Shown: positions 8,501 to 18,303, counted from the first letter of the stretch. The stretch is 64,000 nucleotides of DNA from Oxynema aestuarii AP17 (GCF_012295525.1 NZ_CP051167.1:2604001-2668000); one strand, 5' to 3'. Notes: generated from the sequence alone by a model not told the origin. Program-made: numbers and translations.

Positions 8501-11500
8501 CGAACTCGGTGACGCCGCTACTGTTGGCGCGTAAAATTCCCAAGGGACTGTTACCGAGAAACCCTAAAACGAAGATATTGCCGATCCCACTGTCTAGGGT
8601 CAGATCCCGCGCCCCTTGCAACTGACCGAGTAAGCGAATGTCTCCCAAACCCGTCCCGGTGGAAATAAGCAGATTGTTCCCCAGGGTAATCGCGCTATTT
8701 TCTCCTCCCAAAGTGATATCGCGATCGGCGCTGAGGAGATCGGCGTTGAGGGCGATATTGGGCGCGCTGAGGCTTAAAGTAGCGTCGTCTGTTCCTTGCA
8801 AGATCCCGTTGACGGCGATCGCCCCGAACGGGGATTGTAAGACCACCGGATCGAAGAAAGTCGCACCATTGGGGGCGATCGCGATCGCCCCACTGCCATC
8901 GCCGCGACCGATGACGATCTCACTAAATCCATCTTGCAACGCGACCAGATCGGTGGCGGTCAAGTCCAAACCACTGGTCTGTTGGGTTCCTCCGATCGCG
9001 ATCGGTTGGCTACTGGTAAACGGTTGCAACTGCACTCGTCCCGTTCCCGAGACCAAGCCATCAAAGGTTAATTCATCTCCAGTTAAAACAATATTTCCCA
9101 AGAGAGAAACATTCCCCTCATAGGTCTGTCCCGCGCTTCCAGTGGTGGTTACGTCGCCGTTGAGTTCGCTGGTTCCGGCGCCGGAAACGGTCAGACTGCT
9201 GGCGGTGACCGTACTCCCGAACCGTACCGTCCCCCCGGAATTGACCGTGAAGTTGCCGACGGGGATATTATTCCCGATCGCGCGATCGAAGTTGACGGCG
9301 GCGGTTCCAGAATCGACGCTTAACGGGTTATTGCCATCGACTGTACTGCTAAATGTAATGACTTGGTTGTTACTGTTCAGGCTAGCATTACCCGTCAGCT
9401 CCACCCCATCGTTATAGGTTTGTCCTGTCGTCCCGGTTGTAATGATATTGCCGGAAATTTCGGTGCTGCCTTCGGCATCGGTTTCGACGCTGGCAGCTCG
9501 GATGTTGCCGAGTTGGGTCACCCCACTGCTATTCACTTGTAGGTTGCCGAGAGGTTCGCCATTCCCGAGGTCGCCATTCAAGCTCACGTCACCCGTTCCG
9601 GCGCTGACAGTTAAATCTTGGCTGCCATTGACTGTACTGTCAAACGTAATGTCGGCATCTTGACTGGTGAGGGCGATCGCCCCGAGTAATTGCACCGCAT
9701 CGCCATAGTTTTGTCCCGTCGCTCCGGTTGTCGTGACATTTTGGCTCAGTTCCGTCGTCCCTCCGGCATCCGTTGACACGCCAGTGGCATTGACCGTGCC
9801 TGCGATCGCCGTCGTACCGCTACTGTTGATTTGCAGTTGTCCCAGGGGGGTTATATTGCCGAGATTGCTGTTAAACGTAACATTCCCCGTTCCGGTAGAG
9901 ACCGTTAAATTTTGGCTACCATCGACGCTATTGTTAAACGTAATATCGGCATTGTTACTGCTCAGACCCGCATTGTCCGTGAGTTGGACGGGTTCGTTAT
10001 ACGTCTGTCCGGTGGTTCCACTTGTCGCCACAGTGGCGCCGAGTTCGATGCTGCCTGCACCGTCAGTTTGCAAGCCTCCCGCATTGAGATTGGCGTTGAT
10101 GCGCGTGACGCCACTGCTGTTGAGTCGGACGCTTCCGAGAGGGCTGGAACTGCCGACATTTGCATTAAAGTTGAGATCTCCACTTCCGGCGGTTAAAGTG
10201 AGATCGCTATTGCCGTTCACGATCGCGTTAAAGGTAATGGTTCCGCCCGCGCCTTCGATCGCGATCGCGCTATCGGAGGCCAGTTGAATCGGCATATCGA
10301 AGGTCAGATCGCGATCGTTGGTGGCGATATTGCCCAAAATTAAGGTGTTGGCACTGTCGAATACGATTTCGCCGCCGACTCCGTTCGGGGAACGAGTATC
10401 GATCGTGGCCGTACTAAAATCAATCGTACCCTCGGCACTCGATAGGCTGACTTCCCGTCCGGGATTGGCGATGTTTCCCGTCGTGAGATTATTATTGGCT
10501 TCGAGGGCGATCGTGGCGTCGTCTTCTCCCGTGAGGGTGACCCCGGAGGTATCGATCGCCCCGGCTTGGATCGAGGTCGGATCGCTCAAGGTGACATCGC
10601 TGAGGGCCGTGAGGGTGCCGTTACTGTCGTTCCGTCCGATCGTCACGCTGCTGAATCCGTCGGCGATCGCCTCTAAATCCGTCGTCGTCAGGCTCAAACT
10701 GCCCGCCACATTCGCCGCCCCCCCGAGTTCGATATTGCGGTTCGGGTCGCGCGGTTGCAGGGTTAAAGTCCCCCCCGGACTGCGTATACTATCGAGGCCG
10801 CCGTTGAGGTCGATTTCGTCTCCAGTCAGGTCGATCGCGCTGTTATTACTAGCATCCACCCCCCCAGTAATTGTCAACGTGGTGGCGGCGTCGAGGGCGA
10901 TCGCCTCTCCCGTTCCCCCAGTCGAGCCTGTTCTGACCTCCAGCGTGGAAATCGCCCCGTTATCGCTGGTTATACTTACCGAGCCGCCCCCCGTGGTTCC
11001 CGTCGTGTCGATGGTTTCGTTGATGGTAACATCGTTAGCGGCATCGATCGTGATGTCACCTCCGGGTCCGTCGTTGGAGAAGGTTGCGAAAAATACATCG
11101 GCGACCGTACCACCGACGGCGATCGCCCCTTCGTTACTGGTCAGCGTCACCGTAGCCCCCGGCCCGACTTCACTGCTGCCGAAGATCTCCCCAATCGTCA
11201 CGTCGCCCAATCCCGTCACCGTTATATTTCCGGCGGTTCCCGATCCGGAATCTGCATATACATCGGTAACGCTGACACTGCCGTTGGTACTGACAATCTC
11301 GATCGAACCACTGGCGGTTAAGTCGCCACTGCTAATGATGTCCCCCAATACGGAAATATCATTATTCGCCTGTAAGCTAACGTTACCCCCCGTATCTCCG
11401 TTAACTACTCCAGCAAAAATACGTCCGTCGATCGCGATCGCGCCATTATTACTGGTAATTTCGACATCCCCACTGACAGTCCCCGTGGTATTAATAGAAG

Positions 11501-14261
11501 TCCCTGCTACTTCGGCAATATTAATATCTCCATCGCCAATCACCGTTACCGAACCGCCATCCCCACCAACAGCATTCGTTTGTACCGTACCTAAGTCGAT
11601 CGCCCCATTCGGTGCATTAACAGAGATCGGACCGCCATCTCCTTCGTTGGAAGTGTCTAGCCTTCCCTGGGTTCCATCGATATTGCCATTATTACTGGTT
11701 ATCTCAATGGTTCCAGAGGCAGCAACAAGAGTGGCGATCGTGATATCCTGGTTAGCCAGTAATTCGATCGATCGACCAAAGATCGTTCCCCCGGTCGTGG
11801 CGATCGTCCCCGTTCCAACAGGAACTTGTAGGGTTACTGGCGAGAAAAAAGAGGCATCGCCACCAAGAGTCAGAGTTCCACTCCCATCCGCCCGTCCGAT
11901 CGTAATCGAGGCAAAATCTCCCCAAATATTGTCTACCTCAGTTTCGGTCAGATAGACAAGCGCCGAATCTCCAGCCCCTCCCACTTGGAAATTGAGGGCG
12001 GGTGTTTCCGGTTGAATGATTAAATTGCCCGTTCCCAACAATTCAGGGGTGCCAAAACCCGGATCTAAATTAATCTCATCCGCCGTCAGGGTTAGATTAC
12101 CCGTTCCCGCATCCACCGTATCCGCAATGGAAAGATCTTCTGCAGTGGAACTCGTTGCGGACATATTGATATTTCCATTCTGAGATTGAATTAAACCAAA
12201 GGTGGATATGCCTGGAAAGGTATCACTCGTCCCTGTTAAGTTGATTTCGCCACCTTCGGAATCGATCGATCCGGTCGCTAATAGTCCGGGATTGGTAATT
12301 GCAATCCCCGTAAGGTTAATGCTTCCGCCGCCGGAAAGAATCGTCCCTTCGATCCGAAGTCCCTCAAAAGAGGTACTCGTTCCTACCATCGAAATCGCAC
12401 CGCCTTGAGAATCGACGATCGCATCGATCCAAATTCCCTGACTCTGGATCGTTCCGCTTCCTTCTCCCAGAAAATCGATCGCCCCCCCACCGGAATCGAG
12501 ATCGCCGTTAATTTGGATCCCTACTCCCGTCAAACTGTCCCCCTCAATCGTCAGGTTTCCGCCTCCAGTCGCAATGGTATTGTTCACGATTACTTGACCC
12601 TCACCATCGCCGTCGGTATCGCCAATTAAAAATAAGTTGAGTAAATCTCCCCCCGGGGTACTATCTTCGATCGTGCCATCAATGGTAATCGTATTCGCCG
12701 CTTCTAAGCGGAGGGTATTATTTCCCGTCCCGTCAAAATCCAGAATGGTTCCATTGACTAGAGTAATATTCCCGTCTTGGGTTCCCCCGGTTCCCGTAGA
12801 AACGATCACGGTCGCGCCATCGGTCAACGCAGCAATCAGGTCGTTGACATCTAAGTTGGCATTGTCCCCGGTTGCGGTAAACGGGTCGATCGCCGTATCT
12901 ATATTAAATGTAGTGGTCGCGGCGATCGTGATATTGTACGGGTCGATCAGCCAAGTTCCCCCTTGTCCCGTCGGGGAACTCACATCCGGCGGATTGGCCA
13001 CGTCGAGAAAACCCGCGCTACTGGTTTCGACAAAGCCACCATCTCCCGACGTTCCGCCGCCACGGGCGCTGATGTTGCCGTAAATGCGCGTGGTGCGATC
13101 GGACCAGACGATCGCCTCTCCTCCGCTTCCCGAGGCGATCGCGTCGGCGCGAACCTGACTCCCTGCATCGATAAACGTGAGGTCGGCATTCGGTAAAGTT
13201 CCCAATCCTTTATACTCGCCGCCGATCCAAACCGTCCCGCCGCCGAAGCTTCCAGAAGCATCGATCTCACTGGCGATCGTCCCGATTTGGGTTCCTAAAA
13301 TTGTGATTTGTCCCCCGGTCGTTCCGGAAGCGTCCACGGTTCCGGAAATCAGGGTCGTTCCCTCCCGAGTCGGCGCGTCTACCGTGGAACCGGACAGGCG
13401 AATACTGCCATTTTCATTGACCGTAATCTGGTTAGCATGGTGCAATCCGCCCCCAGTCAGCAGTTGGGGTAAATTGGTCGGGTCGGTACCCGGTAAGTCC
13501 GGGCGATCGAGTTCCAAACTGAGTAAGTGTCCCGGTTGTGAGAGGCGAACCCTACTCTCTCCGGGAACGGAGGCGATCGTAATTTCCCCACCCGGGGCGG
13601 ATAAGGTACCCAGATTGAGGACGCTACCCCCGAGTAAACCGAGTTGGTGTCCTTCGGGTACGCTTAAGATGCCAAAGTTGGCGATCGCCCGGGGCAATCC
13701 TTCAAAGGAAAAGGCGTTAGGATTTCCGACTAAACTGCTGTAATTTGGGTCGCCAATCTGGTTAAACCAGCCCTTTTCAAATCCGATTCCCGTGGCGGTA
13801 GTGGCGGTGAAATCTCCCGGAACATTGAGGCGTGCGTCCGTTCCGAAAACGATTCCCGCCGGGTTCATTAAAAATAAGTTAGATGAACCTCCGGTAATTT
13901 GAATTAAGCCGTTAATTATGGAAGGATTGCCGCCATTAATTCGACCTAAAATGTTTAAAATCTCGGGATGGGATTGAAAGTTAGCAATTTGATTCGTGTC
14001 GAGTCCAAATTCGCTAAAACTGTGAAAGAGATTGCTCCCGTCCGGCGATCGCCGTCCGCCGTCAATGGTGAAGGTTTGACCGTCTCGATCGACCGTGGTT
14101 CCAGTTCCGTCAGTATTTGGGGTGATTTGGGCGTTTCCGGCTTGTGGCAGGAGTAAACCGAGGAATAACACCGAAAGTCCCAGGGATTTAGAAGGATGAG
14201 GGGCTTTAAGTTCTAATGCTTTCAAGATTTTTAAAGAAATTGAGCGATCGATGTCATTCAT
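5520..14261 (-). CDS. Giant secreted adhesin-type protein: haemagglutinin TPS domain, beta repeats, C-terminal CHAT protease
   Basis: 2913 residues. The N-terminus has a signal peptide (hydrophobic SLGLSVLFLGLLLPQAGNA) and then a two-partner-secretion domain with the hallmark NLFLMNPAGIVFG at about 130-142. Residues to about 2030 are Gly/Ser/Thr/Asn-rich beta-helix sequence, including degenerate repeats of about 98 residues at roughly 1340-2030. About 2320-2520 is a Pro/Glu/Thr-rich acidic linker. The C-terminus is a CHAT domain, caspase-like, with His2754 in AIHLSTHGQF and Cys2797 in LVLSACRTALGD, so the catalytic dyad is intact. Export across the outer membrane would need a TpsB/FhaC-type pore, which is not encoded here. 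The neighbours are convergent (glycine-rich cassette) or unrelated (ilvB). Proteins with this domain order are known in cyanobacteria; substrates are not. Confidence 0.9.
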   Translation of the reverse strand: MNDIDRSISLKILKALELKAPHPSKSLGLSVLFLGLLLPQAGNAQITPNTDGTGTTVDRDGQTFTIDGGRRSPDGSNLFHSFSEFGLDTNQIANFQSHPEILNILGRINGGNPSIINGLIQITGGSSNLFLMNPAGIVFGTDARLNVPGDFTATTATGIGFEKGWFNQIGDPNYSSLVGNPNAFSFEGLPRAIANFGILSVPEGHQLGLLGGSVLNLGTLSAPGGEITIASVPGESRVRLSQPGHLLSLELDRPDLPGTDPTNLPQLLTGGGLHHANQITVNENGSIRLSGSTVDAPTREGTTLISGTVDASGTTGGQITILGTQIGTIASEIDASGSFGGGTVWIGGEYKGLGTLPNADLTFIDAGSQVRADAIASGSGGEAIVWSDRTTRIYGNISARGGGTSGDGGFVETSSAGFLDVANPPDVSSPTGQGGTWLIDPYNITIAATTTFNIDTAIDPFTATGDNANLDVNDLIAALTDGATVIVSTGTGGTQDGNITLVNGTILDFDGTGNNTLRLEAANTITIDGTIEDSTPGGDLLNLFLIGDTDGDGEGQVIVNNTIATGGGNLTIEGDSLTGVGIQINGDLDSGGGAIDFLGEGSGTIQSQGIWIDAIVDSQGGAISMVGTSTSFEGLRIEGTILSGGGSINLTGIAITNPGLLATGSIDSEGGEINLTGTSDTFPGISTFGLIQSQNGNINMSATSSTAEDLSIADTVDAGTGNLTLTADEINLDPGFGTPELLGTGNLIIQPETPALNFQVGGAGDSALVYLTETEVDNIWGDFASITIGRADGSGTLTLGGDASFFSPVTLQVPVGTGTIATTGGTIFGRSIELLANQDITIATLVAASGTIEITSNNGNIDGTQGRLDTSNEGDGGPISVNAPNGAIDLGTVQTNAVGGDGGSVTVIGDGDINIAEVAGTSINTTGTVSGDVEITSNNGAIAIDGRIFAGVVNGDTGGNVSLQANNDISVLGDIISSGDLTASGSIEIVSTNGSVSVTDVYADSGSGTAGNITVTGLGDVTIGEIFGSSEVGPGATVTLTSNEGAIAVGGTVADVFFATFSNDGPGGDITIDAANDVTINETIDTTGTTGGGSVSITSDNGAISTLEVRTGSTGGTGEAIALDAATTLTITGGVDASNNSAIDLTGDEIDLNGGLDSIRSPGGTLTLQPRDPNRNIELGGAANVAGSLSLTTTDLEAIADGFSSVTIGRNDSNGTLTALSDVTLSDPTSIQAGAIDTSGVTLTGEDDATIALEANNNLTTGNIANPGREVSLSSAEGTIDFSTATIDTRSPNGVGGEIVFDSANTLILGNIATNDRDLTFDMPIQLASDSAIAIEGAGGTITFNAIVNGNSDLTLTAGSGDLNFNANVGSSSPLGSVRLNSSGVTRINANLNAGGLQTDGAGSIELGATVATSGTTGQTYNEPVQLTDNAGLSSNNADITFNNSVDGSQNLTVSTGTGNVTFNSNLGNITPLGQLQINSSGTTAIAGTVNATGVSTDAGGTTELSQNVTTTGATGQNYGDAVQLLGAIALTSQDADITFDSTVNGSQDLTVSAGTGDVSLNGDLGNGEPLGNLQVNSSGVTQLGNIRAASVETDAEGSTEISGNIITTGTTGQTYNDGVELTGNASLNSNNQVITFSSTVDGNNPLSVDSGTAAVNFDRAIGNNIPVGNFTVNSGGTVRFGSTVTASSLTVSGAGTSELNGDVTTTGSAGQTYEGNVSLLGNIVLTGDELTFDGLVSGTGRVQLQPFTSSQPIAIGGTQQTSGLDLTATDLVALQDGFSEIVIGRGDGSGAIAIAPNGATFFDPVVLQSPFGAIAVNGILQGTDDATLSLSAPNIALNADLLSADRDITLGGENSAITLGNNLLISTGTGLGDIRLLGQLQGARDLTLDSGIGNIFVLGFLGNSPLGILRANSSGVTEFAGNLQALGILTDTGGTTELSGTVTTTGGEGQVYNDPVSLIGETRLESNGADIEFGDRLDGNADLTLNAGLGNILFAGEVGATEALGILTIESANNVDALGSIAASSFIQEQGSSTTTLNALTTTGRVDLNVEGAIAIERIVSNGGDVGLTSNRDAVTVLGGIDTRTTEAGTPGGAVSVVAATEILTGGILTSANSASSGAVSLSASGNITTGAIDTRSAIGDGGPMTLNSTGNNGSLLTGDLLSSANSGDGGPVSLTAPVDITTGNIDTSSVSGDAGSVKVDPETINIASIRAESVSGRGGEIDVVASESIRITDSFTAQDGTVSSISSQGGVGSGAIALQHGGDENMLFTVGDPTLNGTAGAITAGFGPEDTILPTFAIPFPPQTFTQGNITVRTTAPEPPVIEPVEDPIVPPGTPTELEPAGEITSPESPTVEEVAAQFGEPTIAEPQSPEAPQPGVGETDAPQTAPEDAVVEETATDTETATDNVTDSVNEAIAPPIAIDPVEVESAEAIDSVDIDTENPTVSESSTGSQTSNSFPQEGEVSAALQGETLEEEEIPAEDMEYRNVTEDVSRVEVDPGMEEIDRAYTQEVAQYFSQQGETSSSSGEVVSLSEARNILHRVEEATGVKPALIYVNFVPSYSGADEDSDELDLVLVTTDGKALRSRVGVTRGKVMEQARRLQGEITNARKRNTDSYLQASRQLYDWIIAPLQADLDAREIDNLVFIMDTGLRSLPMAALHDGEGFVIERYSVGLMPSLSLTDTRYGTVKGTQVLAMGASEFSELSDLPAVPTEIRAIATELWSGQYYLNEQFTLENLKKQREQGRYGAIHLSTHGQFLSGEPGNSYIQLWDTKLGLDQLRELGWNDPPVELLVLSACRTALGDEQAELGFAGLAFQAGVKTAVASLWYVSDEGTLSLMTEFYRQLDRAPIKAEALRRAQLAMIRGEVRIENGQLVGTGESGQLPLPEEIANRGDRTLSHPYYWSAFTTIGNPW
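8160..10260 (-). repeat. Degenerate coding repeats of about 290 bases inside the giant adhesin gene
   Basis: In the encoded protein a unit of about 98 residues recurs at least five times. Each copy runs: xITFxxxVxGxxxLTVxxGxG, then a PLGxLxxNSSGxT block, then TxGxTELxxxVTTTGxxGQxY and a short xVxLxG end. Sequence between copies has drifted, so DNA identity is moderate. The units fit a right-handed beta-helix stalk. Limits are approximate because the first and last copies fade into non-repetitive Gly/Thr-rich sequence. Confidence 0.7.
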
Positions 14262-14584
14262 CGTTAATACCCCTTCCTATCTTTTTCTCCAATTGAAGAT
14301 AATTGCTCGATCGGAGTTCCCTAAGAATTGTCCGGTTTCTGTAGGCAATCTACGCAGATTCTAGTCCTATTATATAAACCGATCCCTTAAATGCACAGAA
14401 ATAGGGGTTTGGCAACCAAACCCCTACTTGCTACAATAGAAAAGCTGCTCCGCTCCCTGTGGTGCGAGCAAGATGTCTGCTTTTCTTACTTAATACTATT
14501 CTTTGTGAAAGCTTAAAAAATAACCAGAGAGATGTGTATCTCTCTGGTTAAGACTCTCGATAATCTTATGTAAGACTACATAAG
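14262..14584. other. Intergenic region between adhesin and ilvB, with palindromes
   Basis: The 323 bases hold no gene. They contain the 5' leader of the adhesin gene (reverse strand), a perfect inverted repeat TAGGGGTTTGG/CCAAACCCCTA at 14402-14426 with a 3-base loop, arms GAAAAGC/GCTTTTC around 14440-14487, and the ilvB terminator at 14515-14550. The 14402-14426 palindrome has the look of a dispersed cyanobacterial repeat and is not followed by a T-run on either strand. Confidence 0.6.
14515..14550 (-). terminator. Rho-independent terminator of ilvB
   Basis: Perfect 13-bp stem with left arm TAACCAGAGAGAT (14521-14533), loop GTGT and the exact complement at 14538-14550. On the reverse strand the stem is followed by six T (complement of the A-run at 14515-14520). 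It lies 35 bases beyond the ilvB stop. Confidence 0.9.
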
Positions 14585-16447
14585 TTACAATTTCGTGCCA
14601 CACTCCGGACAGAAACTGTTCGTCGAGACATTTTTCGCCCCGCAATGGCTGCAATAGACTAACTCCGTGGCTCGATCGAGCTTTTGGCGTTCCGGCAATC
14701 CCAACATCTGGGAATTGCTCTTACCCGGCGCCACCATGGGATAGCAGTTTTCATTCCGAGTCACGCGCACGTCGAGAATCATCGGGCCTTTGTGAGCGAG
14801 CAATTCGGCGATCGCCCCCGGCAGTTCCTCCCGTTGGGTCACGACCTTCCCTTTCATCCCGTATGCCTGACAGAACAAGGGAATATCGGGCATCCCCACT
14901 TCCATGTTGGACGCAGAATAGCGCTCGCCGTAGAACGTTTCCTGCCACTGGCGAACCATCCCTTGCCAACCGTTATTGAGGATCATCACCTTAATATCGA
15001 TCCCGTATTGAGCGATCGTGCCGAGTTCTTGCAAGTTCATCTGGAAACTGGCATCGCCACTAATACAGATCACCTGCTCGTCCGGTAGCGCCACTTTGGC
15101 ACCCATCGCCGCAGGCACCCCGAAGCCCATGGTTCCCAATCCCGCACTGGAAATCCAGCGACGGGGCTTGTTCTTCAAGAACTGAGCCGCCCACATCTGG
15201 TGTTGGCCGACATCGGTGGTGTAATAGGCATCCGGCGCCTGCCGTCCGATTTCGACGATCGCCTCTTGCGGCGACAAACTATCCGCATGTTGCGGTACGC
15301 TCAACGGATAATCTTCACTCCAGCGCTTAATCCGCGCCAACCAATCCGCCGTGCGCGTGCGATCGACCGCATCGCCCAATTCGTGGCAGCGTCGCAACAA
15401 ATCCACCAGCACCTGGCGCACGTCGCCGACAATCGGCACGTCTGGCGCCCGATTCTTGCCGACTTCTGCCGGGTCGATATCGATATGAATCACTTTCGCC
15501 CGCGAAGCGAATTCGTCCAGTTTTCCAGTGACGCGATCGTCAAACCGCGCCCCCACCGCGATCAGCAAGTCGCACTCGCTCACCGCAAAGTTCGCATAGG
15601 CGGTGCCGTGCATTCCCAACATGCCCACGGAGAGGGGATGTTGTTCGTCAAACGCTCCCAACCCCATCAACGTCGTCGTTACGGGGATATTGAAATGCTC
15701 GGCCAGTTCTTGAATTTCCGCATGAGCGCCGGAAGAAATCGCCCCACCGCCGACGTACATGAGCGGGCGTTCGGCTTGGGCGAGCAGGTGAACTGCTTGG
15801 TTGATCTGGCGCGGGTTGCCTTTCACCGTCGGGCGGTATCCGGGCAATCGAATGCTTCCCGGTTCCACGGGAATGTAGTCGAACTCTTCCAAGCCCACAT
15901 CTTTCGGCACGTCGATCAACACCGGACCCGGTCTTCCCGTGCTGGCGATGTGGAAAGCTTCCGCAACCACCCGCGCCATATCCCGAGGATCGCGCACTAC
16001 GTAGGAATGTTTGACAATCGGCAGGGTAATCCCGAAAATATCCGTTTCTTGGAAGGCGTCGGTTCCGATCGCGTCGCGCGGGACTTGCCCGGTAATCACC
16101 ACTAAAGGAATCGAATCCATATGCGCGGTGGCAATTCCCGTCACCAGGTTGGTCGCCCCCGGTCCGGACGTGCCGAAGCAAACTCCGACTTTCCCCGTGG
16201 CGCGGGCGTAACCGTCCGCCGCGTGGGCGGCACCTTGCTCGTGCCGCACGAGGATGTGTTGCATCTCCCCGGCGGCTTCAAAGCGATATAACTCGTCGTA
16301 AATCGGCAGGATCGCCCCACCGGGGTAACCAAAGATATGTTTGACCCCGTGGCGCTTCAGGCTGTCAATCAATGCATACCCACCCGTGCGGCGAGTGGGT
16401 TGTAAGGATGTTGTTTGTGCTCTTTCGGCTGGGCTTTGCGAAATCAC
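14585..16447 (-). CDS. ilvB: Acetolactate synthase large subunit with C-terminal zinc ribbon
   Basis: 620 residues. It condenses pyruvate with pyruvate or 2-oxobutyrate using ThDP, FAD and Mg2+, the first committed step of branched-chain amino acid synthesis, in the cytoplasm. Seen: [14 protein letters not shown], the ThDP-activating Glu70 in [32 protein letters not shown], the central FAD-domain block and the ThDP/Mg2+ motif [12 protein letters not shown]. The last 25 residues add four cysteines in CSHCGAK...CPECGTKL, a zinc ribbon beyond the usual end of the enzyme. The frame opens with GTG at 16447; the next clear homology starts near residue 22, so a slightly later start is possible. The regulatory subunit ilvH/ilvN is not adjacent. 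A strong terminator follows the gene. Confidence 0.95.
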   Translation of the reverse strand: MISQSPAERAQTTSLQPTRRTGGYALIDSLKRHGVKHIFGYPGGAILPIYDELYRFEAAGEMQHILVRHEQGAAHAADGYARATGKVGVCFGTSGPGATNLVTGIATAHMDSIPLVVITGQVPRDAIGTDAFQETDIFGITLPIVKHSYVVRDPRDMARVVAEAFHIASTGRPGPVLIDVPKDVGLEEFDYIPVEPGSIRLPGYRPTVKGNPRQINQAVHLLAQAERPLMYVGGGAISSGAHAEIQELAEHFNIPVTTTLMGLGAFDEQHPLSVGMLGMHGTAYANFAVSECDLLIAVGARFDDRVTGKLDEFASRAKVIHIDIDPAEVGKNRAPDVPIVGDVRQVLVDLLRRCHELGDAVDRTRTADWLARIKRWSEDYPLSVPQHADSLSPQEAIVEIGRQAPDAYYTTDVGQHQMWAAQFLKNKPRRWISSAGLGTMGFGVPAAMGAKVALPDEQVICISGDASFQMNLQELGTIAQYGIDIKVMILNNGWQGMVRQWQETFYGERYSASNMEVGMPDIPLFCQAYGMKGKVVTQREELPGAIAELLAHKGPMILDVRVTRNENCYPMVAPGKSNSQMLGLPERQKLDRATELVYCSHCGAKNVSTNSFCPECGTKL

Positions 16448-17031
16448 GTCAAACCTCTCGATCGATTCGTCAAGCGTCTTCTCTAATCATGCCGTAAGAA
16501 TTAGGGGCTTTGCAGTTTTTGTTGGCTCGATTTTATATTTCCGGCGATCGCCCCGATCGGCGATCGCCGATCCCCACTCCCTCAAACTTGAGATTTCCTG
16601 GGTTTTAGCCCGATAATCATTCTTATTATTTAGATTACGAAAGATTACGAACGTCTCTCTCGATTCCCACTCGGCTCGACATTGCCACGATTGGAGCCAG
16701 TTTCCACCCCCTAGTTTTAAACATTCTCCCCCTAGGACCTGCCGGGAATCGCAGGATTTCGAGATTTTTGTCAAGCCCCGATCGCGCCCTGGGAAACCGC
16801 GCCCGTCATCGCCGCCCGGATCCGACGGATCGAACTACTCCGAGTCAACAATCGATCGCACTTTCGCTTACAGGTTCCGCGATCGTCGCGACCGGAATGC
16901 CTGACAGATCGGTCCGGCGGCTCCCAACCTGGCCGGAGCCAGAATGGCGCGCGATCGCATCGTTCCCGCCTTAGTCAAGCCCGCTTTAGCGCTAACGTAA
17001 GGTGTTAGATCTTTGCCGACTTTTCACGCCC
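16448..17031. other. Gene-free divergent promoter region, ilvB / phosphate transporter
   Basis: 584 bases between divergently transcribed genes. Frames here are short and have compositions typical of non-coding HIP1-rich DNA. Around 16553-16570 HIP1 sites overlap into a small palindrome. I see no riboswitch fold or leader peptide with branched-chain codons upstream of ilvB. Confidence 0.5.
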
Positions 17032-18303
17032 ATGCTGCTCATTTTTCTCGCCCTGCTTGCCTTTTACGTCGCCTGGAACCTCGGGGCCAACGACGTCGCC
17101 AACTCGATGGGAACCTCCGTCGGCTCCAAAGCGATTACCTTGCGCCAAGCCCTGGCGATCGCCGGAATCTTAGAACTGAGCGGCGCGGTCTTATTCGGCG
17201 GGCGCGTCTCCAAAACCCTCGCCACCAGCATCGTCGAGGGCGATCGCTTCGCCGAAACCCCCTATCTCCTGCTCGCGGGCATGGTCTCGGTCATGCTCGC
17301 TTGCGGCATTTGGCTGCAAATCGCCACCAGTCGCGGCTGGCCCGTCGCGTCCTCTCATGCCGTCGTCGGAGCCCTAGCCGGGTTTAGTGCAGTCGCCGCA
17401 GGCTGGGGCGCCGTAGACTGGAGGACGATCGCCACGATCTCGATCGGCTGGATCCTCACCCCGGCCATCAGTGCCGCGATCGCCGCCTGCTTCTACACCC
17501 TCGTCAAGCGCTGGATTTTAGACCATCCCCATCCCCTCCAACAACTGCAAGAATGGATTCCCTGGCTCAGTGCCGCCCTCTTGGGGATTTTCGGGGCGAT
17601 CGTCTTGCCCGAGATCGTCGAACCCCTGCGCCAGTGGCTCCAAGTTCGTTTCGCCATTGCCATTCCAGCCCACAACTTGCCCGTCTTCGTCGGCAGTGTC
17701 GCCGCCGTCTCCCTGTGTTGGGTAAGCTGGCGACAACTCGATCGCCTGCCCGAGACCCCCGCCGACGTTTCCCCCGACGGCGAATCGCGCTTCGACTCCC
17801 GGATCGAACGACAACTCGCCCGGTTTCAAGTCCTCAGCGCCTGTTTCGTCGCCTTCGCCCACGGATCCAACGACGTCGGCAACGCCGTAGCGCCCTTAGC
17901 GACGATCGCCTATATCCGGCGCACCGGATTCGTTCCCCAAGGAGACTTTCACGTTCCGGTGTGGGTGTTACTCGTCGGCGGGTTGGGCATCGTCGCGGGG
18001 TTGGCCGTTTGGGGTAAAAAGGTGATCGGTACCGTCGGCGAGCGGATCGTCGCCTTACAGCCGAGTAGCGGCTTTTGTGCCGAACTCGCCACCGCCACCA
18101 CCGTATCGATCGCCTCGCGCTTGGGCTTGCCCGTCTCCACCTCTCACGCCCTCGTCGGCGGCGTCATCGGTATCGGCTTGGCCTCCGACTGGCGATCGAT
18201 TCGATGGGCGACTTTGCGAGGAATTTTCCTCGCGTGGCTGATTACAGTTCCCATTGCTGCTATTCTAGGAGCCAGCATTTTTTCAATCGTGCATCTTCTA
18301 TAA
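17032..18303 (+). CDS. PiT-family inorganic phosphate transporter
   Basis: 423 residues from the ATG at 17032; a GTG ten codons upstream is possible. Two copies of the PiT signature are present: GANDVANSMGTSVGSKAIT near the N-terminus and GSNDVGNAVAPLATIAY near residue 280, as expected from the internal duplication of this family. About ten hydrophobic segments and a central hydrophilic loop (DVSPDGESRFDSRIERQLAR) agree with low-affinity phosphate permeases driven by H+ or Na+. It is an inner-membrane protein of usual length. It stands alone, with no PhoU or regulator next to it, and I see no Pho box of clear form upstream. Confidence 0.9.
   Translation: MLLIFLALLAFYVAWNLGANDVANSMGTSVGSKAITLRQALAIAGILELSGAVLFGGRVSKTLATSIVEGDRFAETPYLLLAGMVSVMLACGIWLQIATSRGWPVASSHAVVGALAGFSAVAAGWGAVDWRTIATISIGWILTPAISAAIAACFYTLVKRWILDHPHPLQQLQEWIPWLSAALLGIFGAIVLPEIVEPLRQWLQVRFAIAIPAHNLPVFVGSVAAVSLCWVSWRQLDRLPETPADVSPDGESRFDSRIERQLARFQVLSACFVAFAHGSNDVGNAVAPLATIAYIRRTGFVPQGDFHVPVWVLLVGGLGIVAGLAVWGKKVIGTVGERIVALQPSSGFCAELATATTVSIASRLGLPVSTSHALVGGVIGIGLASDWRSIRWATLRGIFLAWLITVPIAAILGASIFSIVHLL

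Noticed and set aside
7534-13743. Many long plus-strand frames opposite the giant adhesin gene (up to 545 residues at 10318-11955)
   Set aside because: They consist of Pro/Ser/Val/Leu-rich sequence that is simply the antisense of Gly/Thr/Asn-rich repeat codons, with no start context or domain.
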